Assembly (NCBI GenBank): GCA_034430155.1
Contig: DAOUET010000113.1
Span: 1-32,248, forward strand
DNA from: DAOUET01 sp034430155
Lineage (GTDB): Bacteria > Chloroflexota > Anaerolineae > Anaerolineales > UBA4823
Reading direction: 5' to 3'
DNA length: 32,248 bases
Part shown: one piece after another, positions 24,400 through 31,521 of the stretch
How the letters are laid out: each line of letters starts with the position of its first letter
Position numbering within the stretch: the stretch's first letter is position 1
Notes under the pieces: model-generated
What the model saw: only the letters and a program-made list of their open reading frames with translations
Told to the model about the DNA's origin: nothing
The model's database searches: none
Program-made: the position numbers and the translations under genes

Positions 24400-25425
24400 A
24401 TGGTTGACCTCTCTACTACTTATTTAGGCCTCCATTTGAAAAATCCCCTGATAGCTTCCGCATCTCCACTTTCGCAAAAAATTGATACGGTAAAACGGCT
24501 TGAGGATGCCGGTATATCGGCGGTTGTCATGTACTCGCTTTTCGAAGAACAGGTGATACAGGAGAGTCTCAGGCTGGATCGTGACGTCACCCAGGGTACC
24601 GATTCTTTTGCTGAAGCGCTCTCTTACCTGCCAGACTTAGGCGCGTATAGCGAATTGCGTCAGTACAGCATTGGCCCGGATGAATATGTGAAAAACCTAC
24701 AGAAGATAAAAGCAGCGACCGACATCCCGGTAATTGGCAGTTTAAATGGCATCACGACCGGAGGTTGGACGGATTATGCCAGGGAAATAGAACGGGCTGG
24801 CGCCAGCGCTCTGGAGTTAAACATCTACAATTTACCCACAGATCCGGAAATAACCAGTGCCGAGTTGGAAAATAATTATCTAGAGCTGGTTCGCACTATA
24901 CGCAACAATGTAGGGATTCCCTTGGCAGTCAAGATCAGTCCCTTTTTCACCGCATTACCAAACTTCGCACGGCAGCTTGTAGAAGCCGGTGCCAATGGCC
25001 TGGTATTGTTCAATCGTTTCTACCAGCCGGATTTTGATTTAGAGGAGTTGGAAGTCGTCCCAAACTTGGTGTTGAGCACCTCTAATGATTTACGTTTGCC
25101 TTTACGGTGGATTGCCATCCTATATGGACGCATTCAGGCCGACTTCGCACTCACCTCAGGGGTCCACACTCCTGAGGATATGATCAAAGCCACTATGGCT
25201 GGAGCGAGCGCTACCATGGTCGCTTCTACCTTGTTAAAATATGGTATTGACCACGCCGTTGGACTGATTAATGGCATCAGGGACTGGATGGAAGAAAACG
25301 AATACGAATCAATATCCCAGATGAGAGGCAGTATGAGCCAACAGGCTTTAGCTCAGCCGGCAGCCATTGAGCGCGCCAATTATATGAAGGTGCTTAGCTC
25401 CTTTGACTATCGATTTACTCCCTAA
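24400..25425 (+). CDS. Dihydroorotate dehydrogenase-like flavoprotein (TIM barrel)
   Basis: The 341-residue protein has the class-1 dihydroorotate dehydrogenase layout: LHLKNPLIASASPLS at the N-terminus, GSLNGITTGGW, ALELNIYNLPTD, PLAVKISPFFT, GLVLFNRFYQP, and a flavin-phosphate-binding end TSGVHTPEDMIKATMAGASATMVAS. True PyrD proteins keep a catalytic Cys or Ser and substrate asparagines in NxSCPN; here the equivalent reads NIYNLPTD, so pyrimidine synthesis is doubtful. This family often neighbours nifJ, as here, where a terminator separates the two. The ribosome-binding site is AAAGGA. A redox role linked to ferredoxin is a guess. Confidence 0.85.
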   Translation: MVDLSTTYLGLHLKNPLIASASPLSQKIDTVKRLEDAGISAVVMYSLFEEQVIQESLRLDRDVTQGTDSFAEALSYLPDLGAYSELRQYSIGPDEYVKNLQKIKAATDIPVIGSLNGITTGGWTDYAREIERAGASALELNIYNLPTDPEITSAELENNYLELVRTIRNNVGIPLAVKISPFFTALPNFARQLVEAGANGLVLFNRFYQPDFDLEELEVVPNLVLSTSNDLRLPLRWIAILYGRIQADFALTSGVHTPEDMIKATMAGASATMVASTLLKYGIDHAVGLINGIRDWMEENEYESISQMRGSMSQQALAQPAAIERANYMKVLSSFDYRFTP

Positions 25426-25464
25426 GATTGGCGGAACTCTAAATCTCCCCCTTTAAAACACTTC

Positions 25465-25510
25465 GAGGAGAGTCGCAAGGATCATTAGTCTGACACCTGC
25501 GACTCTCCTC
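25465..25510. terminator. Bidirectional terminator between the DHOD-like gene and infA
   Basis: GAGGAGAGTCGCA and TGCGACTCTCCTC form a perfect 13-bp stem with a 20-nt loop between two converging genes. It is followed by TTATAAAATT on the forward side and GAAGTGTTTTAAAG on the reverse side. Confidence 0.75.
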
Positions 25511-25546
25511 TTATAAAATTAAAATAATTCCGGGGCGTGGTCGGGA

Positions 25547-25798
25547 TTACGCTTCAGCCTTTGGGGCAGGCCCGTGCTTTTTGTGACGATAAACGATGCG
25601 CCCTCTGGTCAGGTCATAAGGCGAGACTTCAACCCGTACTCGGTCCCCTAAGAGGATGCGAATATAGTATTTACGCATTTTGCCAGATAGATAAGCCAGC
25701 ACTTCGTGGTCATTATCCAATCGCACCTTGAACTGAGTTGCCGGTAAAGCCTCTACGACAGTACCTTCGACTTGAATTTTACCTTCATCTTTAGCCAT
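25547..25798 (-). CDS. infA: Translation initiation factor IF-1
   Basis: The 83-residue protein is an S1-like OB fold: KIQVEGTVVEALPATQFKVRLDNDHEVLAYLSGKMRKYYIRILLGDRVRVEVSPYDLTRGRIVYRHK contains the IF-1 landmarks VEG-V-E-LP, HISGKMR-equivalent LSGKMRK and GD-V-VE-SPYDLTRGRI-YR. I chose the ATG at 25798 because GGAGG is 5 nt upstream; a GTG 6 nt earlier overlaps the site. It lies 40 bp after rpsU on the same strand. The last ten residues (HGPAPKAEA) are a short extra tail. Confidence 0.96.
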   Translation of the reverse strand: MAKDEGKIQVEGTVVEALPATQFKVRLDNDHEVLAYLSGKMRKYYIRILLGDRVRVEVSPYDLTRGRIVYRHKKHGPAPKAEA

Positions 25799-25838
25799 GC
25801 ACACCTCCGGAAAATAAGCTTTGTTTCCGAATCATTTG

Positions 25839-26036
25839 CTATTCATTATCTTTATAGTCGCGACGTTTGTGTCGCCGAATCGACTTCTTCTTTTGAATTC
25901 GACGCAGTTCGCTTTTGGAAACAAACCAGCGTTTGCGACGCACCGTACTCAAGATTCCGCTCTTGGCAACTTTCTTGCGGAACCGCTTGAGCAATTGATC
26001 TTGGGATTCATTCGGGCGTAAATTAACTGTTGCCAA
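25839..26036 (-). CDS. rpsU: 30S ribosomal protein S21
   Basis: The 65-residue product, very basic, reads (M)ATVNLRPNESQDQLLKRFRKKV, then RRKRWFVSKSELRRIQKKKSIRRHKRRDYK, typical of S21. I set the start at TTG (26036): it gives the expected Met-Ala N-terminus and AGGAGG lies 8 nt upstream. The in-frame GTG at 26045 overlaps that ribosome-binding site. S21 binds the 30S platform near the mRNA start region. Its leader contains an intrinsic terminator (26087-26125), so expression may be controlled by attenuation. Confidence 0.93.
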   Translation of the reverse strand: MATVNLRPNESQDQLLKRFRKKVAKSGILSTVRRKRWFVSKSELRRIQKKKSIRRHKRRDYKDNE

Positions 26037-26086
26037 ACTCCTCACCTCCTTTTCTGATAACGATTAATTGCGTTTGGATGGTAGAC

Positions 26087-26125
26087 AAAAAAAGCCCGGC
26101 TGACGTTTATGCTTCCCAGCCGAGC
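26087..26125 (-). terminator. Strong intrinsic terminator upstream of rpsU
   Basis: On the reverse strand GCTCGGCTG and CAGCCGGGC form a 9-bp stem (one G-U pair) with a 14-nt loop, followed by seven T. The same bases on the forward strand give a C-A mismatch, which supports reverse-strand use. It ends about 50 nt before the rpsU start codon. Confidence 0.85.
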
Positions 26126-26228
26126 CAGTCAGTGACTCTATTTGCCCTTTACCTTTCGCAACCTTCAACCTGTTCTTTACGTATCATCATCCATTGTTAA
26201 ATAACGTAAGAGCATGAAAGCAAACGTT
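26087..26228 (-). ncRNA. Structured RNA or attenuator leader between the NYN gene and rpsU
   Basis: A consensus promoter predicts transcription from about 26228 and an intrinsic terminator ends it at 26087, giving about 140 nt. Two further stems fit: GUUUGCUUU (26225-26217) with AGGGCAAAU (26148-26140), nine pairs including three G-U; and UCUUACGU (26211-26204) with ACGUAAAGA (26182-26174), eight pairs with one bulge. A 12-codon open frame MLLRYLTMDDDT (26215-26177) lies inside, and its last codons and stop are in the inner stem. This is either an independent small RNA or the regulated leader of rpsU-infA. I do not recognise the family. Confidence 0.6.
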
Positions 26229-26234
26229 TAATTC

Positions 26235-26263
26235 ATTATAATGTATGCTTGCTTATCTGTCAA
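26235..26263 (-). promoter_or_regulatory. Perfect consensus sigma70 promoter
   Basis: On the reverse strand TTGACA (26263-26258), a 17-bp spacer and TATAAT (26240-26235) match the consensus at all 12 positions. It is the strongest promoter in the window and drives the structured RNA and, by read-through, rpsU and infA. Confidence 0.85.
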
Positions 26264-26314
26264 ATTTATCTATATTATAGCTTAGAGATTAAGGGCTTCT
26301 TTTAGAATGGGGTT

Positions 26315-26460
26315 AAAGAAAGAGCCGGACGTGGGGGGAGCACGCCCGGCAATCTAAGGAGGGCCACCAGCAAGTCGTCAACAAGGAGATACTTGTTGTC
26401 CAAACTAAATCCAGTGGCTAGACACCTGTGAATACCAATAAGAGGGAGGGCAGGTGTCCC
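26315..26460 (-). ncRNA. Second structured RNA segment ending in an intrinsic terminator
   Basis: Reading the reverse strand from about 26460: GACACCUG (26458-26451) pairs with CAGGUGUC (26428-26421), 8 bp; GCCAC pairs with GUGGC (26418-26414 with 26367-26363) and encloses a perfect 7-bp hairpin CAACAAG/CUUGUUG (26398-26392 with 26385-26379); then GCCGGGCGUG/CACGUCCGGC (26350-26341 with 26333-26324), 10 pairs, followed by TCTTTCTTT. The terminator pair is G-U on this strand and A-C on the other, supporting the direction. A TATTATAG box just upstream is a possible but weak promoter. It could also be the trailer of the NYN gene transcript. Confidence 0.5.
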
Positions 26461-26533
26461 CTCTATAATAACTCGAAAAAGGAGTCAGGTACATTAAAAT
26501 ACGATTAGAATTCTCCGAATTATCCATATTCGG

Positions 26534-27016
26534 TTAGTTCTCTTGTTCTTCTCCCCCGAATAAATTAAGCCAGTCTTCCAATTCCTCCTCTGAAATTTGA
26601 GGGTCTGTTGCTTCCTTAGTCCCTTTATCAGCTTGAGATAGCTTGTTTATCACCATTTGGGCAAATTCTTCGGATGGAATTATCCTGGCATGTGCACTTC
26701 GGGCAGCTGCTTGAACTTGCCGATCAGAACTCACCACAGTCCAATTTCGCGCCGACCCTCCCAATCGGTAGAGTTTCATCTTGATCGCTTCATCTGCGGA
26801 ACTACTTTCACGGATATATCGGGCAATTACATTACCAAAGTTACGTGCCCGCGGCTGACCAGGTGGAGACTTATCGAAATAAACTTCAGCCTGCTTTCTG
26901 ATGAGGCGGCAATATTCTTGCAACAAATTAACTAATTCTTGCTCGTCATCCAAATCTTTTAATGAGAGCCCTGGAATTTTGGGGATCAAATTGTGTCCAT
27001 CGATAATGTATGGCAT
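26534..27016 (-). CDS. NYN domain ribonuclease-like protein (YacP/Rae1 family)
   Basis: The 160-residue protein begins with YIIDGHNLIP, the YacP-family PIN-like nuclease start with the metal-binding Asp6, and continues with VYFDKSPPG and WTVVSSDRQVQAAARSAHARIIPSEEFA, which carries the second acidic cluster. In Bacillus the relative Rae1/YacP cleaves mRNA on the ribosome; whether this protein does is unknown. The C-terminus is acidic (QISEEELEDWLNLFGGEEQEN). GAGGGT precedes the ATG. It lies upstream of the two structured RNAs and rpsU on the same strand. Confidence 0.85.
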   Translation of the reverse strand: MPYIIDGHNLIPKIPGLSLKDLDDEQELVNLLQEYCRLIRKQAEVYFDKSPPGQPRARNFGNVIARYIRESSSADEAIKMKLYRLGGSARNWTVVSSDRQVQAAARSAHARIIPSEEFAQMVINKLSQADKGTKEATDPQISEEELEDWLNLFGGEEQEN

Positions 27017-27135
27017 CGCTTACCCTCTTTCTGCCCGGGATACAACCAACCGAGGTAAGCCATCACAGATTTATCATCAATTGCAGACTGACGACATTTT
27101 AGTTTCAAAATTAACCGCCGTCAATCCGCAGATTG

Positions 27136-27144
27136 TGCTATGAT
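27136..27144 (+). promoter_or_regulatory. Extended -10 (TGC-TATGAT) upstream of the LysM gene
   Basis: TGCTATGAT predicts transcription from about 27151 and a leader of about 80 nt. The leader has no strong ribosome-binding site (only AAAGAG). No good -35 is seen. Confidence 0.4.
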
Positions 27145-27229
27145 TTGCCTGGGAAACTGTCAGGTGAAATAAATATCCTCTGATCCCCAAAAAAAGTGTT
27201 CATTCAAAATCTGGGAAAAGAGCATCGTT

Positions 27230-28051
27230 ATGAAGAAATGGAAACGCCTGGCTTATTACTTGATGATCAACGTTCTGGTATCCGCCTGCGTTACATGGAC
27301 GGTGTTATCGATATGGGCTCGCACGCACCCGTCGGGATTGATCGCCGTAGAGACGACTGCCCAAGGCACAAGTAACCCTACTCTTGCAGCGGGTTTACAG
27401 GCAAGTTCTGTTTCCGATTTCCCAATTCTTGAACCTCAAACTGCATCAAGTGCCACAGAGGCCGGTCCCAGCAATCCGCCGGAAATCCAGGCAACCCGAA
27501 TGGTGCTTGAATATCAGGTCCAAGCCGGTGATACTTTGGGGGCTCTGGCACGCCGTTTCGACGTCACCATCGATGAAATCGTACAGGCAAATGAATTAAG
27601 CGACCCTAACCGATTAGACGTCGGGCAAACCCTGCTTATCCCGGTCACAAACGAATTGATCCCGACTGCTACTCCACCCGCTTCAGACGAGACGGGAATG
27701 CCCTCCCTAAGTACGGAAAAACCACCGGAAGTATCAGGAGCTGGAGAGGTGAAAATTGATAACGTCGTCGGAGCTGGTGACCTGGCATCTGAAAGAGTCC
27801 AACTTAAACGTGTGGGTACTGGCGATCTGTCCCTGGCAGGCTGGCAAATATTGGATGAAGATGGTGATGTTTTCACTTTTCCTCAATTGAACCTTTTTGA
27901 AAGCGGAGCTGTAAACATCTATACCAAGGCTGGTCAGGATACCGTTGTCGACCTGTATTGGGGATTAAATGACCCGGTATGGCACTCTGGAGAGACAGTT
28001 ATTTTATTAAATAACCAAGGGAACGTGCGTGCTACCTATCGGGTGCCGTGA
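27230..28051 (+). CDS. Membrane-anchored LysM and lamin-tail domain protein
   Basis: The 273-residue protein has an N-terminal membrane anchor (about 8-28, after KKWKR), a Thr/Ser/Pro-rich linker, a LysM domain (about 94-138: YQVQAGDTLGALARRF through LDVGQTLLIPV), a second linker, and a C-terminal domain (about 170-273) that resembles the lamin-tail fold (VQLKRVGTGDLSLAGWQILD, FTFPQLNLFESGAVNIYT, VWHSGETVILLNNQG). LysM binds peptidoglycan-type glycans; bacterial lamin-tail domains occur on cell-surface proteins. The protein is therefore probably on the outer face of the membrane. It is divergent from the NYN gene. Confidence 0.85.
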   Translation: MKKWKRLAYYLMINVLVSACVTWTVLSIWARTHPSGLIAVETTAQGTSNPTLAAGLQASSVSDFPILEPQTASSATEAGPSNPPEIQATRMVLEYQVQAGDTLGALARRFDVTIDEIVQANELSDPNRLDVGQTLLIPVTNELIPTATPPASDETGMPSLSTEKPPEVSGAGEVKIDNVVGAGDLASERVQLKRVGTGDLSLAGWQILDEDGDVFTFPQLNLFESGAVNIYTKAGQDTVVDLYWGLNDPVWHSGETVILLNNQGNVRATYRVP

Positions 28052-28106
28052 TAAAAAATAATGCACAGGTTGAGTACATAGAAAATGGCAAAGTGGAGGA
28101 ACGTGA

Positions 28107-28559
28107 ATGAGTAATATCGAGGAACACATCCGCCGTGCCATGGAAGAGGGTCAGTTTGAAAATTTGCCTGGTAAGGGTAAACCGCTGCGATTGGATGACA
28201 ACCCGCTAGAAGATCCTGAATGGCGCATGGCTAACCACATTATGCGTAATAGTGGTTTTTCCTTGCCTTGGATCGAAAAGAACCGGGAAATTGAAGCGGC
28301 TCTGGTAACCGCCCGGGAAACTTTGGCGCGCTGGTGGGCATGGTCTCAAGCTTCTACTGGCGAAGAATACTCGGCCAGGTTTGTTGAAGAAGAATGGAAA
28401 AGGGCTGTGCTGAAATTTCGAGACGAGATTCACGCTATCAATCAGCAAATTGTCTCGTATAATTTAGAAGCGCCATCGCCCCAATTCCAACGACAGCCAC
28501 TCAGCGCTGAACGGGAGCTAGTCCGGTTGACCGCTTCACCTCTCTCTGATACACTCTAA
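28107..28559 (+). CDS. DUF1992 (DnaJ-homologue subfamily C member 28 type) protein
   Basis: The 150-residue protein starts with the DUF1992 signature IEEHIRRAMEEGQFENLPGKGKPLRLDDNP, followed by WRMANHIMRNSGFSLPWIE and a helical tail. In eukaryotes this domain follows a J domain; in bacteria it is free-standing, and its role is unknown. GGAGG precedes the ATG. Its stop codon is 2 nt before the dnaX start. Confidence 0.9.
   Translation: MSNIEEHIRRAMEEGQFENLPGKGKPLRLDDNPLEDPEWRMANHIMRNSGFSLPWIEKNREIEAALVTARETLARWWAWSQASTGEEYSARFVEEEWKRAVLKFRDEIHAINQQIVSYNLEAPSPQFQRQPLSAERELVRLTASPLSDTL
28547..28555 (+). promoter_or_regulatory. Extended -10 (TGA-TACACT) inside the DUF1992 gene, possible leaderless dnaX start
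   Basis: TGATACACT ends 6 nt before the dnaX ATG at 28562, matching the geometry of other candidates here. The gene could instead be coupled to the upstream stop. No ribosome-binding site is seen before dnaX. Confidence 0.35.
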
Positions 28560-28561
28560 CT

Positions 28562-30157
28562 ATGTCGCAAGCTCTTTACCGAAAATGGAGACCACGCCGG
28601 TGGGAAGATGTAGTGGGTCAGGACCACATCGTTCAGACGCTGCGCCATTCAATAGCTTCAGATCGTGTGGCTCACGCTTATCTTTTCGCTGGACCACGTG
28701 GCACTGGTAAGACCTCCACCGCCCGGCTTCTGGCCAAAGCTGTTAATTGCTTAGATCCTGATCTGGAAATACGACCCTGCGACAAATGTGACCATTGCCA
28801 GGCATTGAGCGCAGGGCGATTTTTGGATTTGATCGAAATCGACGCAGCTTCAAATACCAGCGTGGAAGATGTGCGGGACCTGCGAGATAAAATAAACTTT
28901 TCACCCAATCAAGGGCGTTATAAAGTATACGTCATCGATGAGGTCCACATGCTCTCCACCGCGGCTTTCAACGCCCTGCTGAAAACCCTGGAAGAGCCTC
29001 CTTCACACGCCATATTCATTTTGGCCACAACAGAAGCTCATAAGATCCCTGCTACGGTCCTATCTCGCTGCCAGCGACATGAATTTCGTCGCATTCCTGT
29101 AAACGATATCATCGCTCATCTCCAAGAGATTGCCGCGCATGAAGAGATTCAGGTGACCCCCGAGACAGTGGCGTTAATTGCCCGGCAAGCCACCGGAAGC
29201 CTGCGCGATGCTATCTCGTTACTTGATCTATTGGCATCTTTGGGGGGAGCCGTCAGCCTCGACATGGCCCAGTCTGTCCTGGGCACGGCTACGAGCCAGG
29301 TCGTTGTTTCGGTGATCGAAGCGCTGCTCGCTAGAGACTCTTCCGGTGGTCTTGAACAGATTCATTTGACCTTGGATTCCGGTAGTGATCCGCGCCAGTT
29401 TTCCCGTCAGATCGTCGATTACCTGAGAGATGTGTTGCTCATCCACATGGGAAGTGGTGACCAGGTAGATACCACCAGCGAATTTAAGGCTCATATGGCT
29501 CAACAAGCAAAAGGATTCTCTGTTCCCCAGTTGTTGAGGTTACTCCGGGCGTTTAATCAGGCTGCTCACGATTCGAGAGGGACATGGCAGCCAGCATTAC
29601 CGCTGGAAATGGCCTTTGTCGATTCTCTTGAAATCCTGACTGATGATGTCACCTCGACGGATTTCACCAATACTAATAAGCCCGTTAGGGTTCCACGGAA
29701 AAGTGCCGACAAAACTGCAGATCAGAGCCATACAAAAATCCAACCGACTGGTAACCCGGATGAGCCGATCGAATTGGAGAAAGATGAGCACGAATCCGTG
29801 CCAGAGGAAAACCCAGCCTGGCAAGCGATGTTAAAGAATTGGCGCCAGATACTCACTCAGGTGCGGGAACAGAATCCAAATACCTACGGCTTGCTTAACT
29901 CGTGCAAATCTCGTCATTTAAAAGGCAATGTGTTGACTCTGGGGTTTGCCAGCGATGTGCTCAAAAACCAGATGTCCAAGAGAGAAAATCTGGAAATCGT
30001 CCAAAGGGCTCTTTCTCAGGTGCTTGGAGCAGATTTGTTGGTGCGTTGTGTGATAAATACTGCCAAGCGCAATGCACTGCCCCCAGATGTAGATCATAAT
30101 GGCATGGTGGCTACTGCTCTGCGAGATCTCGGTGGAGAGCTTGTAGATATCCAGTAG
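28562..30157 (+). CDS. dnaX: DNA polymerase III subunit gamma/tau
   Basis: The 531-residue protein is the clamp-loader ATPase: QALYRKWRPRRWEDVVGQDH at the start, Walker A GPRGTGKT (44-51), zinc cysteines (63, 73, 76, 79), DEVH Walker B (126-129), sensor-1 ATTEAHKIPATVLSRCQRHEF and sensor-2 GSLRDAISLLD. The C-terminal third (from about 365) is a charged linker and a tau-like domain. I see no clear slippery A-run for frameshifting to gamma. It precedes ybaB and recR, the common bacterial dnaX-ybaB-recR order. Confidence 0.96.
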   Translation: MSQALYRKWRPRRWEDVVGQDHIVQTLRHSIASDRVAHAYLFAGPRGTGKTSTARLLAKAVNCLDPDLEIRPCDKCDHCQALSAGRFLDLIEIDAASNTSVEDVRDLRDKINFSPNQGRYKVYVIDEVHMLSTAAFNALLKTLEEPPSHAIFILATTEAHKIPATVLSRCQRHEFRRIPVNDIIAHLQEIAAHEEIQVTPETVALIARQATGSLRDAISLLDLLASLGGAVSLDMAQSVLGTATSQVVVSVIEALLARDSSGGLEQIHLTLDSGSDPRQFSRQIVDYLRDVLLIHMGSGDQVDTTSEFKAHMAQQAKGFSVPQLLRLLRAFNQAAHDSRGTWQPALPLEMAFVDSLEILTDDVTSTDFTNTNKPVRVPRKSADKTADQSHTKIQPTGNPDEPIELEKDEHESVPEENPAWQAMLKNWRQILTQVREQNPNTYGLLNSCKSRHLKGNVLTLGFASDVLKNQMSKRENLEIVQRALSQVLGADLLVRCVINTAKRNALPPDVDHNGMVATALRDLGGELVDIQ

Positions 30158-30252
30158 TGCTCTAACAGCTTGAGAGTTTATATGATTTTCAACAGGTATT
30201 TACCTAGGCATTTATCAGTGAATGGGTTATTCAAAAAAGTTGGAGGAATTTA

Positions 30253-30579
30253 ATGGCAAAGGGATTCAAAGCCTCAAAAGGCAAAAACCAGGTGGGGATG
30301 ATGCAGCAACTACAGAGATTGCAAGAGCAAATCCAAATGACGCAAGCGCAACTGGCTGAGGAGACAGTTACGGCGACGGTAGGTGGTGGGGCGTTGAAAG
30401 TGGTGATGACCGGCGACCAGCGATGTAAATCTGTAGAAATCGAGCCGTCTTTATTAGAAGACCCGGATGTTGAGATGTTACAGGACTTAATCCTGACGGC
30501 TGTGAACACCTCGTTGGACCAATCTCGTGAATTGGCTACAGAACGCCTTGGTCCGTTATCCAGCGGGTTGCCTTTTTAG
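30253..30579 (+). CDS. ybaB: YbaB/EbfC nucleoid-associated protein
   Basis: The 108-residue protein has the YbaB pattern: a helix MMQQLQRLQEQIQMTQAQLAEE, strands VTATVGGGALKVVMTGDQRCKSVEI, then a helix LQDLILTAVNTSLDQSRELA. These dimers bind DNA around the nucleoid. A GGAGG ribosome-binding site precedes the ATG. The place between dnaX and recR is typical. Confidence 0.95.
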   Translation: MAKGFKASKGKNQVGMMQQLQRLQEQIQMTQAQLAEETVTATVGGGALKVVMTGDQRCKSVEIEPSLLEDPDVEMLQDLILTAVNTSLDQSRELATERLGPLSSGLPF

Positions 30580-30656
30580 GATTACAGGTACTGGGATTCA
30601 TTAGATACTCAAACGCACTTTGAACTATTGTGGAATGATTTCCCCTTCGTGAGCGT

Positions 30657-31265
30657 ATGCTTCTACCTACTCCCATCCAAGATCTGATCAACGCCTTATC
30701 GCGCCTCCCTGGCATTGGTCCAAAGACTGCCTCCCGGCTGACTTTTTTCATGCTTAATGCTCCTGATGAGATATCCCAGGATCTGGCAAAGGCATTAAGA
30801 AATTTGAAGAGCGAGACTGCCTACTGCCAAATCTGTTTTAACATCACCGCTGCCGGCCGGGAGATATGTGAGGTTTGTTCCAACCCGGATCGAGATGCTG
30901 GGGTGATTTGTGTGGTGGAGGAGCCGCTAGATGTGTTGGCTTTAGAACGCACACAAGGTTATAAAGGTCGCTACCATGTCTTACACGGTGCCCTCTCTCC
31001 AATAGAGGGTATCGGACCGGACGATCTGAAAATCAGAGAACTGTTAGGGCGGGTGAAAACCGGGCAGGTCCAAGAAGTGATCTTGGCAACCAATCCCAGT
31101 ATGGAGGGAGATGCAACTGCCATGTACTTGAACAAGCAGCTCACTTCGTCTGGCGTGCGCCTGACCCGCTTGGCGCGTGGTTTACCGGTCGGGGGTGATT
31201 TAGAGTATGCTGACCAGAGTACCTTGTTAGGAGCTCTGGCCGGTCGGCAGGAGATGAATTTATAG
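30657..31265 (+). CDS. recR: Recombination mediator RecR
   Basis: The 202-residue protein has the N-terminal helix-hairpin-helix LPGIGPKTASRL, the zinc finger CQICFNITAAGREICEVC, the Toprim domain (VICVVEEPLDVLALERT, VILATNPSMEGDATAMYL) and the C-terminal LARGLPVGGDLEYADQSTL. It works with RecF and RecO in gap repair. The ATG has no strong ribosome-binding site, but the N-terminus matches the family. The stop is 2 bp before a copy of the 92-bp hairpin element. Confidence 0.96.
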   Translation: MLLPTPIQDLINALSRLPGIGPKTASRLTFFMLNAPDEISQDLAKALRNLKSETAYCQICFNITAAGREICEVCSNPDRDAGVICVVEEPLDVLALERTQGYKGRYHVLHGALSPIEGIGPDDLKIRELLGRVKTGQVQEVILATNPSMEGDATAMYLNKQLTSSGVRLTRLARGLPVGGDLEYADQSTLLGALAGRQEMNL

Positions 31266-31267
31266 CT

Positions 31268-31359
31268 TTAGTAGTTACGCAGTTCAGGGGAAAATCGGGG
31301 GTGTTTGGGCAACGCCTGCCCAAACACCCCCATCCTCCCACCAACTGGGTAAGTCCTAA
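31268..31359. repeat. 92-bp hairpin element, copy 2 (MITE-like)
   Basis: This copy matches 1354-1445 nearly base for base except in the central loop (AACGCCT instead of GGGTGTT) and one base in the right terminal repeat (AACTGGGTAA). It begins 2 bp after the recR stop and could act as a transcript-end hairpin. The remaining DNA to the insertion-sequence promoter (31360-31521) shows no gene, only short G-rich tracts and a small palindrome around CCCTTGACCAAGGG. Confidence 0.85.
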
Positions 31360-31521
31360 GCTTGATATTCTTCAGTAGCACAGATATGCCCTTTAAATTT
31401 AAAATACCCTTGACCAAGGGGTGTAGTTCTGGGGTAAGAGAGGTTTGGGGTGTTGTGAATTTCTCCCCAGATTGGGGGTGGGTTGTAAACTCGCTCCTAA
31501 TCTGACAGAGTCTATAACATA

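Noticed and set aside
26310..26420. GCCACTG in the structured RNA, reminiscent of a cobalamin riboswitch element
   Set aside because: The other conserved parts of that riboswitch are absent and the order of elements is wrong; no B12 gene is downstream.
26462..26470. TATAAT on the forward strand as a promoter
   Set aside because: Nothing transcribable follows on the forward strand before the convergent NYN gene, and both terminator hairpins favour the reverse strand.
28562..30157. Programmed frameshift in dnaX giving a short gamma form
   Set aside because: No run of six or more A followed by G and no suitable downstream stem was found in the linker region.
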